A DNA stretch of 64,000 nt from Nemertoderma westbladi. Taxonomy: Eukaryota; Xenacoelomorpha; Nemertodermatida; Nemertodermatidae. Numbering within the stretch: the stretch's first letter is position 1; each line of letters starts with the position of its first letter. Both the position numbers and the translations under genes were made by a program. The notes beneath the pieces are model-generated. The model did no database searches and was not told the origin of the DNA. It saw nothing but the letters and a program-made list of their open reading frames with translations. Below are positions 11,291 to 22,744 of the stretch, piece after piece. The stretch covers positions 1 through 64,000 of the forward strand of contig JAUCBJ010000122.1 in NCBI GenBank assembly GCA_032718475.1, in the 5' to 3' direction.

Positions 11291-13816
11291 CTAATATAGT
11301 AGTTGTTTTGGGACAAATTGTTGTTTTTGAGGGGGATAAACGAAGATCACACTTTTTAGAGCTGTAAGGACATCATTCCAATTATCAGAAAGTTCATTTA
11401 TGGTATCTCCACCACAGTAGAGGTCATCTGCAATTTTAACAACGATGCCTTTAACAAGTAGGTCACTCAACACTCGGCACATTAGCTCCTCAAGAGCAGT
11501 TTCACTGCCCGGCATGCCCATAGCTGACCGTTTATAGACCTGTACTCCGCAGAATGGTGTGACCACTCCACAGTACTTCATGGACTCCTGCTGAAGTGGA
11601 ATTTGGTAAAAGGCCATACTTAGGTCAGTTTTAATGATGTAACGGAATCGAGCAATTGCTTTTAACATTGAGTTTACATCTGGCATCAGGGATGGTTGAG
11701 GTTTGGCATAGCGACCAACGTCTGCAAAGGCTGTGACTAGGTGATGACCTCCTCTTGTTTTCTTAACTAAGAAAGATGGATTGAGATATTCAACAGACAC
11801 ATTGGCCAGCTCTGGGGTTGTAAAGACACCAAGATTTTCGAGTTCATCAAACTTTGCTTGCAGATCTAATAAGCTTTTGCGGCCATATAATGGAAGATGT
11901 CCTTTGCGTTGTGGGGGCTGAACTGGGCCCATGTTTACAACGGCTTGGAAGGGTCCTACTGCCCCATTATAACCTGGGAGATCACCTTGAAAGACAATGC
12001 TATGGCGGCCTGTTGTATCTTCTAGCAACTGGCATTCATTCGCATTAAGCATGTTATCTGAGTCAATGTCAATGGCAGAGAGTTTGGCAATGGATATATC
12101 AGCTTTGGGTAGACTGTCAAAATTCTTGGGACAGACTGACTGTTCTGCCTTGGAGGCAGGGATCGATGCCGTGGCAATGCAAATGTGACTATTGCGTTGA
12201 ATTCTGACTGGGTGGGGCTGTAAGTTTGGTATACGCACTCTATTATTACTAATAGGTAACATCATTGGACTGAGCCAAGGGGATGAGTCACTAGTGGTAT
12301 AAGTATAGTGAGGTTCTATAAAAATATCATTAAATTTTAATAGGGAACTTGGGAGAGGTAACTCTAGACACTCATTGGGCCACACTGTAGTAGATATGGG
12401 GGGAGCACGTATCACAGAGGAAACAACTCGGACTGTTGGGTCATTTCCTTGGCCTACACATCCTACAGTAGTGTATTGAAAGCTAGAGCCATCACAAAAG
12501 GTAACTAAACAATGTGCAGCACGTACATTAATATCATTTTGAGTCAAAAAGGGTGTACCTGCAATGATTTCAGTTCCAAGTTTCTGAACAACTAGTGCAT
12601 TAAATTCAAATGAAAACCTACCATGAGTAAATATCAATGTAGTTTCACCAACCACTCCCATTTCCGATACCCCATCTGCCTGAGAGGGCACTTGGGTTAC
12701 ATTTGGGTATATAGGAACATTGAGTTTTCTTGCTAAGGATGCGAGAATTAAATTAGTTTCTGCCCCAGAATCTAAGACTACACGTAGTTTGTCTTCATTG
12801 TATATAACATCCAAGTTTGGAGAACGAATTACACTAACTCTCGAAATATGTGGATCATGTGCTGGACCAGAATAGTCTTCCAAGGTCGGGTTGTTATTAA
12901 AGGTAGAATCGGATTCGAACAACTCCTCGGTTGTGAGAGGATTGTTGGAAATGGCGATGGAACGTGCCCGCACAAGGAAGCGTTTATCCTGTTCAGGAAG
13001 GAAAGGACATCGGCTAAGGAAGTGGTTGAAGTCGGTACGGCAAGTTTGTTGACATAAAGGACACTTTTTATTTGGAGGTTGACGAACATGACGGGTTTGA
13101 TTCACGGATTGCGGAGTGTTGGGTCGCATAGGTTGGTTAGAGCGCGAGTTGGCCCTACTGGGATAAGCTGGTGGAATGTATGAGCGAAAGGTCTGGATTT
13201 CTTCACCTGAATATAACTCATCAAGGAGAGATGGAAGTGCTTGTGAAATTTCTGGTTTAATAGACGCTAATGTTCTAGAGCGAAGTTCCGTCCCATAGCG
13301 CTGCTTGACTAATTTCGGTAAGTCAGAGTGTATCAAACGTAGCCATGTGAGGACAATAAAGTTCTCCATAGACGGTGACAGCTCCTCATCTTCAACTACG
13401 ATTGTGCCATGATGGCTAATTCCGCTGCCTTGTTTCAGTAGGTTATCGTCAATGAGAGCCACGAGTCGTTGATAGAGATCTTCAGGCCTCTCTTCATGCT
13501 CAAGTTTGATGGAGACCAAGTCAATGAAATGGGCGCCAGAGGTTTGAAATCCGTAGTGTAGGCGTAGTTGTTGCCAGATAGAGGTTAATGAGGTGGAGTC
13601 TCTGACAATGGTATTGCGGGAAATAACTGGGGCATAGTTCGCAATTTGCCCCAGTAGAAGATCTAGCATTGCGACTTTTTGTTCTGCTGTCCGTCGTTTC
13701 TCTGTAGGAATTGAGTTTCCATCATCAACCAAACCTCTATGTGGATGGGCACGAGATTTATTTTCCCATTGCGCTGTGTCCAGTGTGAACGGGGCGAATT
13801 CTTTGTCCAGAGCCAA
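11291..13816 (-). CDS. Gypsy-like Gag-protease-RT polyprotein (841+ aa)
   Basis: A long minus-strand frame of an LTR retrotransposon. The N-terminal half is Gag, with a Cys/His knuckle (CPLCQQTCRTDFNHFLSRC) near residues 250-270. A retropepsin-like site RVVLDSGAETNLI follows near residue 350. The RT follows at about residues 640-830 (HHLVTAFADVGRYAKP, YIIKTDLSMAFYQIPL, KIADDLYCGG; the DD pair is catalytic). The codon at 13,816 is TTG; the frame stays open upstream to at least 13,930 (FETWRQTLTYILALDK), so the true Gag start is further up and unclear. Pol continues in other frames downstream. Confidence 0.8.
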   Translation of the reverse strand: MALDKEFAPFTLDTAQWENKSRAHPHRGLVDDGNSIPTEKRRTAEQKVAMLDLLLGQIANYAPVISRNTIVRDSTSLTSIWQQLRLHYGFQTSGAHFIDLVSIKLEHEERPEDLYQRLVALIDDNLLKQGSGISHHGTIVVEDEELSPSMENFIVLTWLRLIHSDLPKLVKQRYGTELRSRTLASIKPEISQALPSLLDELYSGEEIQTFRSYIPPAYPSRANSRSNQPMRPNTPQSVNQTRHVRQPPNKKCPLCQQTCRTDFNHFLSRCPFLPEQDKRFLVRARSIAISNNPLTTEELFESDSTFNNNPTLEDYSGPAHDPHISRVSVIRSPNLDVIYNEDKLRVVLDSGAETNLILASLARKLNVPIYPNVTQVPSQADGVSEMGVVGETTLIFTHGRFSFEFNALVVQKLGTEIIAGTPFLTQNDINVRAAHCLVTFCDGSSFQYTTVGCVGQGNDPTVRVVSSVIRAPPISTTVWPNECLELPLPSSLLKFNDIFIEPHYTYTTSDSSPWLSPMMLPISNNRVRIPNLQPHPVRIQRNSHICIATASIPASKAEQSVCPKNFDSLPKADISIAKLSAIDIDSDNMLNANECQLLEDTTGRHSIVFQGDLPGYNGAVGPFQAVVNMGPVQPPQRKGHLPLYGRKSLLDLQAKFDELENLGVFTTPELANVSVEYLNPSFLVKKTRGGHHLVTAFADVGRYAKPQPSLMPDVNSMLKAIARFRYIIKTDLSMAFYQIPLQQESMKYCGVVTPFCGVQVYKRSAMGMPGSETALEELMCRVLSDLLVKGIVVKIADDLYCGGDTINELSDNWNDVLTALKSVIFVYPPQKQQFVPKQLLY

Positions 13817-13930
13817 TATGTATGTAAGTGTTTGTCTCCATGTTTCGAACGTGTTTTCGGTTTTGGAGAGCGGTAATAACTTTGGGGCTCGCAGTGTACC
13901 AGTACTGGAACTGGTAGCTATATTGTAGTA

Positions 13931-14215
13931 GGCTGGTAGGCCTAGGTTCTAGAGTTCCGAAATTCCCTAGTGATATATGGTACAGGTACAGCAGAAGTAT
14001 GACGAGCTGCGCACACTGTCAGTCTTCTACCGGCAGACCGGGTGACCTAGGTCTGTAGGTCACTGGGTCACTTAACTGCACTTTGGTACCGGTAAGTCTG
14101 TAAGTGAAGTGGTAATGCTGTCAGGCTGTCTGGCAGTTGGTGTCGGTAAAATTATGTTAACTAGAAGACGTCAGGACGTGAGTGATGAAAGCACCGCTGC
14201 CACCACGCCAATCAT
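13931..14215 (-). other. Gypsy-like leader between 5' LTR and Gag
   Basis: Non-coding leader of the LTR element. The sequence just inside the 5' LTR, minus strand, begins TGGTGGCAGCGGTGC, a plausible tRNA primer-binding site. The rest has many GGTACTGG-like short repeats. Confidence 0.45.
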
Positions 14216-14428
14216 CAGCCAGATAGGTAAATACAGAAATAACAGGATCAACTTATGCGGTAAACGATATGCATATATATATTGCTAATAGGTAAAACAA
14301 CGCAGTTGAGACACCAAATACCAAACACTGAATAGGATACCGGTAGGTCAGTAGGTCAACAGACAGGGGATTAACATGGACTTAGGTCCAGTACAAAGTC
14401 AAGCTATAACAGTACATATACTGGCGCA
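14216..14428 (-). repeat. 5' LTR of the Gypsy-like element
   Basis: Direct repeat of 8,726-8,963, lacking a 16-17 bp internal insert found there. In minus orientation it begins TGCGCCAGTATATG. It adjoins LINE-B sequence at 14,429. Confidence 0.85.
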
Positions 14429-15129
14429 TGGATATTATGTATACATTCGAGCCCTGAGAGTTTAAGTGTTTTATTATTATTTTTTATTAATTTTTGCGAT
14501 GATGTATGGAAGTTCTGCACTTTGTCCACTCCTACAGCCCATTTGTAGGTCGCTAAGTCCAATCTTTTAGATTTCGTCCATTATAAGGAGTTCCAATGTC
14601 TTTGTGAAAATTGGCATTACTGAGATGGCGCGGCGCGGTAGTTTTCATTGCTGTGTATGTCCGTCCCTCTTTTCGGTTTTAAATGTGGAAGGATGAGTGT
14701 TGAACATAAACTTGTTGGCATGTGGTGCGATTTATATATAGAGTTGTAAAGAATTGCCAGAAAGTGGGATAATTCTTCTGAATTGCGGGATTGTAGATGT
14801 ACAGATGTAAGATTGTGTGCATCAGCAGTCTTATTTCTGTGTAGGCTTTTAACTACGTCTTGAATATGACCAGGTGTTATATGAAGTGGTAATTTATTTG
14901 TTGCAGATTCATGTGTTTTGTTTGATGGCGACCATTGCTCTTCTAAGTTAACCCCATTGAAGAATGATTTGTAGTGTTGCAGTAAATCATCTGCATTACC
15001 AACTGACAAAGCATTGGTGCGACCATCAATCCCATAAACCTTACCTCCCGAAGTCATCGAGTCTCCCCAGTTCATCTCCAAATATGAAATACCAATAAAT
15101 ATAGTGTTTAATAAGTAGAAAGCCATCAA
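14429..15129 (-). pseudogene. LINE-B linker and RT start, 5' part
   Basis: Minus-strand ORF 15129-14617 has the pre-RT organisation of non-LTR elements: VVKSLHRNKTADAHNLTSVHL, then PTSLCSTLILPHLKPKRG and SNENYR. The reading continues with damage through 14,600-14,430 (PIFTKTLELLIMDEI). It joins 8,725 across the Gypsy-like insertion. Confidence 0.7.
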
Positions 15130-16200
15130 GCTGGCTTTAAACGAACCTGCCCCTCAAACCAGTACCCTGAGTGAGCGAAAATGAAAACACGAAAATTGCC
15201 ATCAACTCAGCGATGGAAACACCAGCTGCTGGTGCTCATGAGCGTGAGGGCCTAGTAAGCTACTACTATCGATTGAATGGAAATAATAATGAATGGGGAG
15301 GGACCCAACGAAAACTACGTTTGTCTATGGACGCTCTCCTTATAGCCAGCTTGCTGGCATTTCTAGTTGAATCACATTATTCTGCAACCAATAATTTACT
15401 CTTTTAGACAGATTTGTGCGTTTTTTTGCCGGACTAACAAATTTTGGTGAAGTTCTGTGCGAGATTGCGAAAATGGCGATATACGAAAAGAGGCTAAAAT
15501 ATTTTGCTCAGATGACTGAATATCCCAAATAATAAAAGTTAGTGCATAGCATACTCGACGAGTTGAAATCGGTGAAATTCGACTTTAAATTTTCAAAACC
15601 GCTATTTTTCAGCGACCACGTGGTCGAAACGCCACAAAAAATATACAGTCTTCTGCGCAACCAAAATTTATGTAGAGTTTGTTATTAAAATTTTTGCGTA
15701 CCTGCTTGAGTTTTTGAGATATTGGATGGTTATACATAATACACACACACACAACCACATCGTGTTTTTGAACGGCTCAACTCTTGACAAGAACTACCCT
15801 GGCCTATTAATAGGCAGGTTCGTTATAAATACAATAAATAATTATATTTATTGTAAGATGTTAAGTGTTATGTTGCCAACTATAGATTTATTTACTTAGT
15901 TTAATTTCTGATAATTTCTTTTAGCAGGATATGCATTATTTTATTAATATTTATTATTTTAAAATACTTCAATAAAATTGTATTAATTAATTATCGTAAC
16001 TAATTCTAAAATTTATTTTTTTCTGAGTATGCGCATTTAATTTAAGTAATCTATATTTCCCATTCGATCATGTTTGATAGGATAGTTAGAGATAAATCTC
16101 ACTCTTCTAGAACACTAACTATGATGTGACATGCCATAAAACCATAAAGATGAAAACAAAACTTCCTAAACTTTAATAAGATTAAACAAAAATACCTGAT
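15130..16200. other. Non-coding stretch
   Basis: No supported gene. There is a short CA run at 15,740-15,752, and the remainder is AT-rich. Confidence 0.5.
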
Positions 16201-16203
16201 GTC

Positions 16204-16272
16204 TGATCTGGGATCGAACCCAGTACTAGCACATCTTAAGTCTGGCGCTCTACCCATTGAGCTACCAGAGAT
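16204..16272 (-). ncRNA. tRNA-like sequence (pseudo-tRNA or SINE head)
   Basis: On the minus strand, TAGCTCAATGGGTAGAGC is a good A box and D arm, and CTGGGTTCGATCCCAG is a perfect T arm with B box. The acceptor arms do not pair and the anticodon stem (around CTTAAGA) is poor. It is therefore a tRNA-derived pseudogene or SINE promoter rather than a working tRNA. Confidence 0.6.
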
Positions 16273-16279
16273 AAGTACT

Positions 16280-17400
16280 TTTTGAGCGTCCCTCTTTCCT
16301 ACAACAACTACATATATCTCTACAAAGAGGCGGTTTCGTTATAAATATAAATTAATGCACTAAGTTCCTATGATTCATACTTTTTGTTTGTACGCCCATA
16401 TATTGTTGTAGTTTATGGTTTTATGGCCGAGTTTAAATTATTCACAAAGCGTCTATAACAAACTTACAGTAGCATACAACAATTATTTACGTCTCCTTAT
16501 GTAATATTCCACGTTTCATGAGGAGGAACCCACCAGTATCTCATTAATGTTTGGTAGGCTAAACTGCACCTCCCGTATGTTCCGTCATGTGTTATTTGTA
16601 AATCTTCAGATTTACTTACTGTAAGAAAATCGTGTCTGTCTGTTTGTCACACAAAAGGCTCCGAAACCATCTGGTCAATTGTGTTGTTTTTAGTACCCTC
16701 CTGTAGACCAATAACAGTTGGTGTTCATGATGAAAAATGGCTTATATAATGGATTTCTACACAGACTTTTAGTATAAATCGATGAGGTTGCCAAAATTAT
16801 TATACTTAATACACCCATACTGTTTGCTTAGGCCCTATTGCCTAAACTCCACTCCCTTACAAACTTGAAATTGTTCATAGGGGAGCATTAGTGCGTGTTA
16901 AATATTTTATACAGCTGATACCCTTCTCAGTCAAGGTATGGGCGAATGTGAATTTATTACTAATTATTACAGGTGAATGAATTTTAGTAATAATGTAGGC
17001 TTTCAACTGTAGTACTACAATGATTGGTGCAATTAGATTCATGAGAGGGAAACGTTGGTATTTTTGTTTCAACTGATGGTATCTGTCTGTGTTGTGTAGT
17101 AATGGTGAAAATTTACATCCCGCATGCTTGCACGCCACTAGTATAGCTCGAAGCAAAGTCTTCGAAGGATAATTTCTTCCTCTAATAACACTATAATTAA
17201 TATTATACACTAATTCGTAAACATTAATAATACTTGGTGTCATCCATACACATGTATTGATTTATAGTTATTTATTTTCAACTTTATAATTATGGTGTAC
17301 ATACCAGTACGACAGCGGTTGTACAGATACGGTAATTATTATATTTTGTCATACTATGATTTATTGTGATTGTTTAGTAATAAATGTGCAATCATGCATG
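16280..17400. other. AT-rich region upstream of the first transporter gene
   Basis: No gene recognised. The minus-strand open frame at 16,875-17,243 shows no domain. The promoter of the downstream transporter must lie in or after this stretch, but no clear core element was found. Confidence 0.4.
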
Positions 17401-17407
17401 AATTAAT

Positions 17408-17413
17408 AAAGGC

Positions 17414-17444
<31 letters not shown>

Positions 17445-17474
17445 TTAATAATAATAATAATAATAATAATAATG
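17408..17474. repeat. (AAT)n microsatellite
   Basis: About 22 trinucleotide units, interrupted once by ATATTAAT at around 17,440. It lies about 100 bp upstream of the transporter start codon. Confidence 0.95.
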
Positions 17475-17577
17475 CTCAAATTAGTAGAAGTTATTAGCAT
17501 TACTGCTATATAAGTATTATTGTCATATAAACTATCCAGAGTATAATCTAAACCATAATATATTGTACATCTATAAA

Positions 17578-18903
17578 ATGTCAGATGAAAGAGCTCCGAT
17601 TATTTCAACTGCAAGGAATGAAACAGATTCCACTCAAAATGGACACAGAAAGGGTTGGAGACTTTATGTGTTAGTGACAATGCTGATCGTTTATCAAACA
17701 ATACCAGGTTGGTGTCAGAATTTATTGGAAACGTTTTTTCCAATTGTTGTGGAAGAGAGAAGTTGGTCTAAAACCATGATTGGTACATTCTTCTCAATGT
17801 TTACAGCTGTTAGACTTGTAATCTTCATTACTTGTCCTCATTCTATCAACAATTGGGGAACAAATATCTCGCTGGGCCTATTTGGCATAATTGGAGCAGT
17901 TTTCCAGTTAGCATTTGGGTTTGTTGAGTATATCCCTAATACTAACTATGGCTTATATATATTGGCATGTTTTTCACTCCGCATCATTGAATCTGTTGGA
18001 CTCAACATCAGTTTCATATATTCATTCAGTCTATTGATGGAATTGTGGCCGACAAAACGAACATTATTAGTTAGTCTAGCACTTGTTAGTGACAACCTCG
18101 GATGTACATTTGCACCAGTTTTTGGGTCGTCAATTTTTGCTGCTTTGGGTTTTGAATTCCCATTTATAATATCGGGTTTGATGTTTCTCATTATCGTCCT
18201 TTACTGCTGGATAGAGTCGCCAGCTTCTCTTCATGACAGATGTAAATCGATAGAAGTCAGGCCAACTTATCTTAAAGTTATGAAGAATCCAGCGATTACA
18301 CTTATATTTATTTTGAATTCATATTACATCATGCTCTCGTCTTTTTTGGTTGTGAACTATGCTGCATACATTCACCACACCTATAATGTGAACCATTATA
18401 ATATCGGTCAGATATATATGTTTTTTCAGGGTGTTTTAGCTACAATGAGTCTAATAATGTCATTAATGATAAAGAAATTGAAGCATGTCTTAATCTTGCC
18501 TACAGTATTCGGTGTAATGGTACTAGCAGTATCAATGCAACTAATAGGCCCTACGGAACTACTGTGTTTACCTCATTATCTCGCCATCTCTATCACCGGA
18601 TCTGCTCTACTAGGTTTGGGGATTGGAATATTCGAAACCCCGGCACTGGAAATACAAACGCAACTGGCAATAAATGTTTGTGGCTATCCTGATAATGTTG
18701 ACACCAGATCTCTTCTCCAACAACTGTATAGAATTTCTCTGTCAATTGGAAATATAATAGGACTCATTTTTGGTGGATTTCTCAATGATTACTTTGGAAT
18801 GGAAACAGCTTGCTCGCTTTTAAGTCTGTTGGGGTTGCCTTTTCTTTTCTCCTTGGTTGTTCTTTTCACTTTTAGATGTGGTGTTTACCCTAGTAACCAA
18901 TAG
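17578..18903 (+). CDS. SLC18B1-like MFS transporter, copy 1
   Basis: 441-residue multi-pass membrane protein of the major facilitator superfamily, single uninterrupted frame. About 12 hydrophobic segments alternate with short loops, with a larger basic central loop near residues 215-230. The best family match from memory is SLC18B1 (vesicular polyamine-type carrier), judged on FFPIVVEERSWSKTMIG after helix 1, GFEFPFIISGLMFLII at the end of the N half, and GLIFGGFLNDYFGMETACS near helix 11. I chose the ATG at 17,578 (A at -3); the frame opens further upstream only from a TTG. A close paralogue lies at 53,199. It converges on the nidogen 3' end. Substrate is inferred from family only. Confidence 0.8.
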   Translation: MSDERAPIISTARNETDSTQNGHRKGWRLYVLVTMLIVYQTIPGWCQNLLETFFPIVVEERSWSKTMIGTFFSMFTAVRLVIFITCPHSINNWGTNISLGLFGIIGAVFQLAFGFVEYIPNTNYGLYILACFSLRIIESVGLNISFIYSFSLLMELWPTKRTLLVSLALVSDNLGCTFAPVFGSSIFAALGFEFPFIISGLMFLIIVLYCWIESPASLHDRCKSIEVRPTYLKVMKNPAITLIFILNSYYIMLSSFLVVNYAAYIHHTYNVNHYNIGQIYMFFQGVLATMSLIMSLMIKKLKHVLILPTVFGVMVLAVSMQLIGPTELLCLPHYLAISITGSALLGLGIGIFETPALEIQTQLAINVCGYPDNVDTRSLLQQLYRISLSIGNIIGLIFGGFLNDYFGMETACSLLSLLGLPFLFSLVVLFTFRCGVYPSNQ

Positions 18904-19072
18904 TGGGAAATTTATGTTCATTTTTACTTTTGTTTTAACATCATATGTTTTGTTGTATGGCTTTGAACAACTTGTATAAAAGGTGTCAGGATCATACCAG
19001 CCACAGGAAAGGATAATGGTCAACAAAGATGATCATAACTTTTTGTTGGGCTTTTGCAAAGTCAGCAATGAC

Positions 19073-19142
19073 GTCCTGGTGGGATCGAACTGGTGCCCTC
19101 TGGGTTGGAAGTCTGACGCTCTAACCATTCAGCTAACACCAA
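19073..19142 (-). ncRNA. Degenerate tRNA-like sequence
   Basis: The minus strand has a tRNA-like A box (TAGCTGAATGGTTAGAGCG), a central TTCCAAC resembling a Gly anticodon loop, and a B box (AGTTCGATCCC). Stems pair poorly, so it is a tRNA pseudogene or SINE head. Confidence 0.55.
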
Positions 19143-19540
19143 TAATAAAGATGATCATGAATTACTTAAATCTCAATATGTCACTGACTTCCACTACTTT
19201 GTAGATGACTCTAGTAACTGTCACATAGCAAGCAACTCGCTGTGTTTGGGTTCCAGGATACGTTGGACAATGCTATCAAATGACCATAACCGACTTGTAT
19301 GATCTTTTTTTACTTGCTAGTTTAGGATTGATTTCTTTGCTTTGGTTAAGGTTGGGATTAGTGTTATTTGTCATATTTTCGTTCTTTGGTTGGGTAACAC
19401 TGATGTTTTCTGGAATGTTAGATAGTCGATTTCTATATGCCTGTGGCAAGACATTTCATAAAATACATACAATAATATTACTATTCATTGTATTCCATCC
19501 CTAATGGATCCTTTACCAAACGTTGATCTAACCCAAACCC

Positions 19541-20115
19541 TACTACTAGGATCGGCATGCTGCATTGCAGCTGCATTTTTAAGAATGCTGTGCCGGCTTG
19601 TCAACAAAATTGCACCGCCACAACTCCCTATCACCCATGACATTTGCTAGATCATCCGCATCTTTAAGGCCAGTGTCCTTTAAGATGCGTCTCAAGAAAG
19701 TCATGGGCTGTCCACCATGCTTATTCACTCCATGAGGCTGCCAAAGTACAAGATTATGCACTGGCTGGTCCTCACGGCGAAAGCAATGTCCTGCAAAGCG
19801 GAGGCGATTTTGTTCTAGTGTCAAGCTTGGGGGAACCAATGAGACACCTCCAATGTTATATAGTGTCTGGTTGGAGATGTGTGCATTGTACTTGACACAA
19901 TGTACCCGGCGTAGCATTCTTGTGAATGTGCCATCCAGAGATTTGGTGTCCTCAGCAGTTAGAGCCCAGCATGGACTCCCGTAGAGGAGTACTGGAACTA
20001 CTGCTGCTCTGAATAATCGGACCTTAAGTTTCCGATTAATTCTAGGTGACTTCCAAATCCTGGAAAGCCTATTCAAGGCTGCCCATGCCTTTCCCTTACG
20101 TATTCGAAGGTCCTC
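19541..20115 (-). mobile_element. LINE-A 3' fragment with 10-bp target duplication
   Basis: 5'-truncated LINE-A copy. ACCCAAACCC occurs immediately outside both ends (19,531-19,540 and 20,116-20,125), a clear target-site duplication. The trinucleotide tail is at the left end. An open minus-strand frame (about 20,115-19,579) encodes the RT C-terminal region (KAWAALNRLSRIWKSPRINRK, VLLYGSPCWALTAEDTKS, CVKYNAHISNQTLYNIGG) to the natural stop. It is open and thus relatively young. Confidence 0.9.
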
Positions 20116-20125
20116 ACCCAAACCC

Positions 20126-20921
20126 AACAATAACTCAAACCATAATCCAATTCTTTCAAAAACCTTAAACCAATGTTAATCAAACTCCAACCAAAGCCAA
20201 AGCCAAACCCAATGCTAATCTAACAAAACCATCAACTCTAAACTAGCAAGTTCAACAATGCTAACTCGCTAGCTTTCTATAAAAATATAAAATTAATTAT
20301 GGAAATTCAGAACTCCTGTGATAAATATAATATGTTCCACTACAAATATGAGCGCAGCGAGGGAAGGAGGTATATATCAATAAACAAGGGTCTCATTTTC
20401 ATACATTTCCATTTTCACATAAAGGCGCGGTGTACAGTATATCGCTTCATTCTAAATAAAATCACAATACGTTATTCGTATACACACTAGAACTATTTCA
20501 CAATTACATCTACCTATTACTTACAAAATAATGAAATGGGTGAGATTCTAAAATTCATCATTACTATTACATTCATCACTAAACGTATTATCCACTCCTC
20601 TACTTTGGTACGAGATAAAAGTGGTTATAATTAACAAGTAACCAATCTAAGTATCATACACTTAGCATACAATGGATAACACCAACACTGGAGCAATAGA
20701 GAATACTGAGGACGTGTTCTAGAAGTTGATTGTTACTAAGATAGTGATTACTTTGCAGTGTTATGAGAATATCACCAGAACTCTGATAAGTTGATAATAG
20801 TGTAAGAAACCTCTAGCTCCAGCATCACAATTGCTTGCTTATTTTTTTGTAATGCTAACTTAGATGAATATTTGAGAATGTCTGTATTAAATTGTTGAGT
20901 TTATGTAAAATGTTTTTTTTC
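20126..20921. other. Non-coding; nidogen 3' flank
   Basis: No gene supported. CCAAACCC-type short repeats occur at 20,120-20,230. On the minus strand this is downstream of the nidogen stop, but no canonical AATAAA was found close to it. Confidence 0.4.
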
Positions 20922-21198
20922 TCAGCTGCATTTAGCTGTAACCGTGGTGATTCCATACGATTTATCTTGATTTCCCCGTAGGTGCGAATGGGTCATTCTA
21001 CTGGAGCTTCCATCCCTCAAATCCACTGATTGGATGTTCTTATCCCCCCAATCCGTCCAATACAGTTGGCTTTGGTAATTAGTGAGCGCGAATGGGTATT
21101 TGACTTGGTCTGCTATAACACGATGGTTCTCACCATCCAAATCGACGCATTCAATAGTGTTGGTTTTGGCGTCGGCCCAACACAAAGTTCCACCATAC
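20922..21198 (-). CDS. NID: Nidogen terminal exon: last propeller blades and stop
   Basis: Acceptor AG at 21,199-21,200. The reading starts with one base completing an Arg codon, then YGGTLCWADAKTNTIECVD, KYPFALTNYQSQLYWTDW and KSYGITTVTAKCS before the TGA at 20,922-20,924. It corresponds to the last YWTD blade and closing segment of nidogen. There is no further EGF or thyroglobulin module after the propeller, so the protein ends two residues after YGITTV..KC. Confidence 0.85.
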
Positions 21199-21845
21199 CT
21201 AGAAGATTGGTAAACATTTAGGAATATTAACTACTGTCTATTTTTATAACCCAAAGGAATATGTATCAAGCAGACTCCAACAATGCATTTTCGATTTATT
21301 TAATATACAATTTTCTATTCATTTCATGCGTAGGCCAATTCATTTGTAAATTTGTAGAAAATAATGAAAATAAAAACTATTATTAAAAGGGAAAAAATTA
21401 TATTTGATATGGAAATTCCAATAAGACCTTAGTTCCTCAATTTCGTTGAGATTTAACCAAAACCCCCGTAACATAAAGAACCCAAAGAAAATGAAAGTAA
21501 ATTTACCCAAATGATATTGCCATATACAGTCAATATTTTTATTTTTACCCCTTTGCTAACCTGCATAGAACATGTGTTATTAAATAACATTAAAACTTAT
21601 GCAATGCGCTCTTTCACTAACCTGCCTACAGGAAGTAATGTATGTAATTTCGTGTTTATACAGTAGGAGTAGCCCAGTCAATTTCGCTTATTTAGGGGGA
21701 GTTCAGCCATTTGGCAGGCTGAGGAATTGAGTTGTACCATATGGTACTGGCCCCGGGGTGTTGGGGAGATATACATAGGGGGGTTCTGTTCTAGCATGAT
21801 ACCGATACTCATTTACTGATAATGTATAATCTCGAGGAACATTAC
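21199..21845 (-). other. Nidogen intron 9
   Basis: Phase-2 intron bounded by GTAATG (donor) and CTAG (acceptor) on the minus strand. It has no gene or recognised element, only a short palindrome TACCATATGGTA near 21,740. Confidence 0.6.
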
Positions 21846-22061
21846 CTAATTAACCCATTGGGTAATCCGAGGTCCTCCTTGACAATAACCCGTCTATCCG
21901 ACCCATCCATGCTCGCCACATTTATTGATGCACCCTCCCTATTCCAATCGGTCCAGTACATCTTCGAGGCTCTCGGGTAGAGAACAATAGCCCGCGGATT
22001 CACCAACTCCATATCAACAATAACCTCAGGCGATGCTCCGTTCCATTTCAATCGCTCAATT
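21846..22061 (-). CDS. NID: Nidogen exon: propeller blades
   Basis: 216-nt exon, acceptor ATGCAG at 22,062 and donor GTAATG at 21,845, starting and ending in phase 2. It encodes IERLKWNGASPEVIVDMEL, VNPRAIVLYPRASKMYWTDW, NREGASINVASMDGSDRRV and EDLGLPNGLI. The order LVNPRAI, YWTDWNRE, DGS.RR, LGLPNGL is the nidogen signature in the LDL-receptor class B repeat family. Confidence 0.88.
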
Positions 22062-22739
22062 CTGCATTATTTATTAATTAATAAATGTTAATAATACTGT
22101 ATCTCTATTAATAATAAATCAGTATAATATTATCTAATATATCATAGAGCAGATCAAACTGGGCATAATCATGTAGACGGCCGGTGAATAAAATAGAAAA
22201 TAGTAAAACAAATGAGATAATTAATTACGGAATTGTAAACCATCACCTTTAATATAATAACGTTTTTTTTTTGTAATAATAGCAAACCCATCAAACCCAT
22301 CCACTAAAGATTAGTTTTTTTGTCCTTTTTTGGGTCCATCCCAATGTCCTTTTAAATATTATTCCAGAAATTAAAATACAAAACAGTAAATCTTGAACTT
22401 TATTTATTTTCCTACTGTTGTTATAAATGTTGCTACTTCAGTTACCTCTAAAATATTAATATTGTAATTTACAATAAATGTTTGGTCATCGAGCTACATT
22501 CAATAATTATTGTTAACCGGCCTAGTGATTTAGTGAAAACAATAATAGATGATTGAAAACAATAATGGATAAATTTCTAGTTTTGATTATGATTTAATTT
22601 AACAACAGTTGATTTTGGATTTAGATTTTATAGAAGGTGATTTACATTTAATATGTTACATTACTGATTTTATTAAGTGGAGGTACTATAAACTGAAGGA
22701 CTGAAGGAATTTTTGCATTTTGTATATTTATTAAATATG
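22062..22739 (-). other. Nidogen intron 8, LINE-free end
   Basis: AT-rich intron sequence next to the LINE-C 3' end. No gene is supported. Confidence 0.5.
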
Positions 22740-22744
22740 AATAT

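Larger units (their letters stand above)
8726..14428 (-). mobile_element. Ty3/Gypsy-like LTR retrotransposon
   Basis: A 5.7-kb element in minus orientation with near-identical LTRs at 14,216-14,428 (5') and 8,726-8,963 (3'). Between them lie Gag, protease, RT, RNase H and integrase in that order. A purine-rich tract precedes the 3' LTR, and a TGG-starting sequence that could be a primer-binding site follows the 5' LTR. The pol region carries at least one stop and frame changes after the RT, so this copy is probably inactive. It sits inside LINE-B. Confidence 0.85.

Noticed and set aside
16204-16272. Functional tRNA gene
   Set aside because: The T arm and A/B boxes are good but the acceptor and anticodon stems do not pair.
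17563-17577. Five extra residues on transporter copy 1
   Set aside because: That start is a TTG; the ATG at 17,578 has a suitable A at -3.
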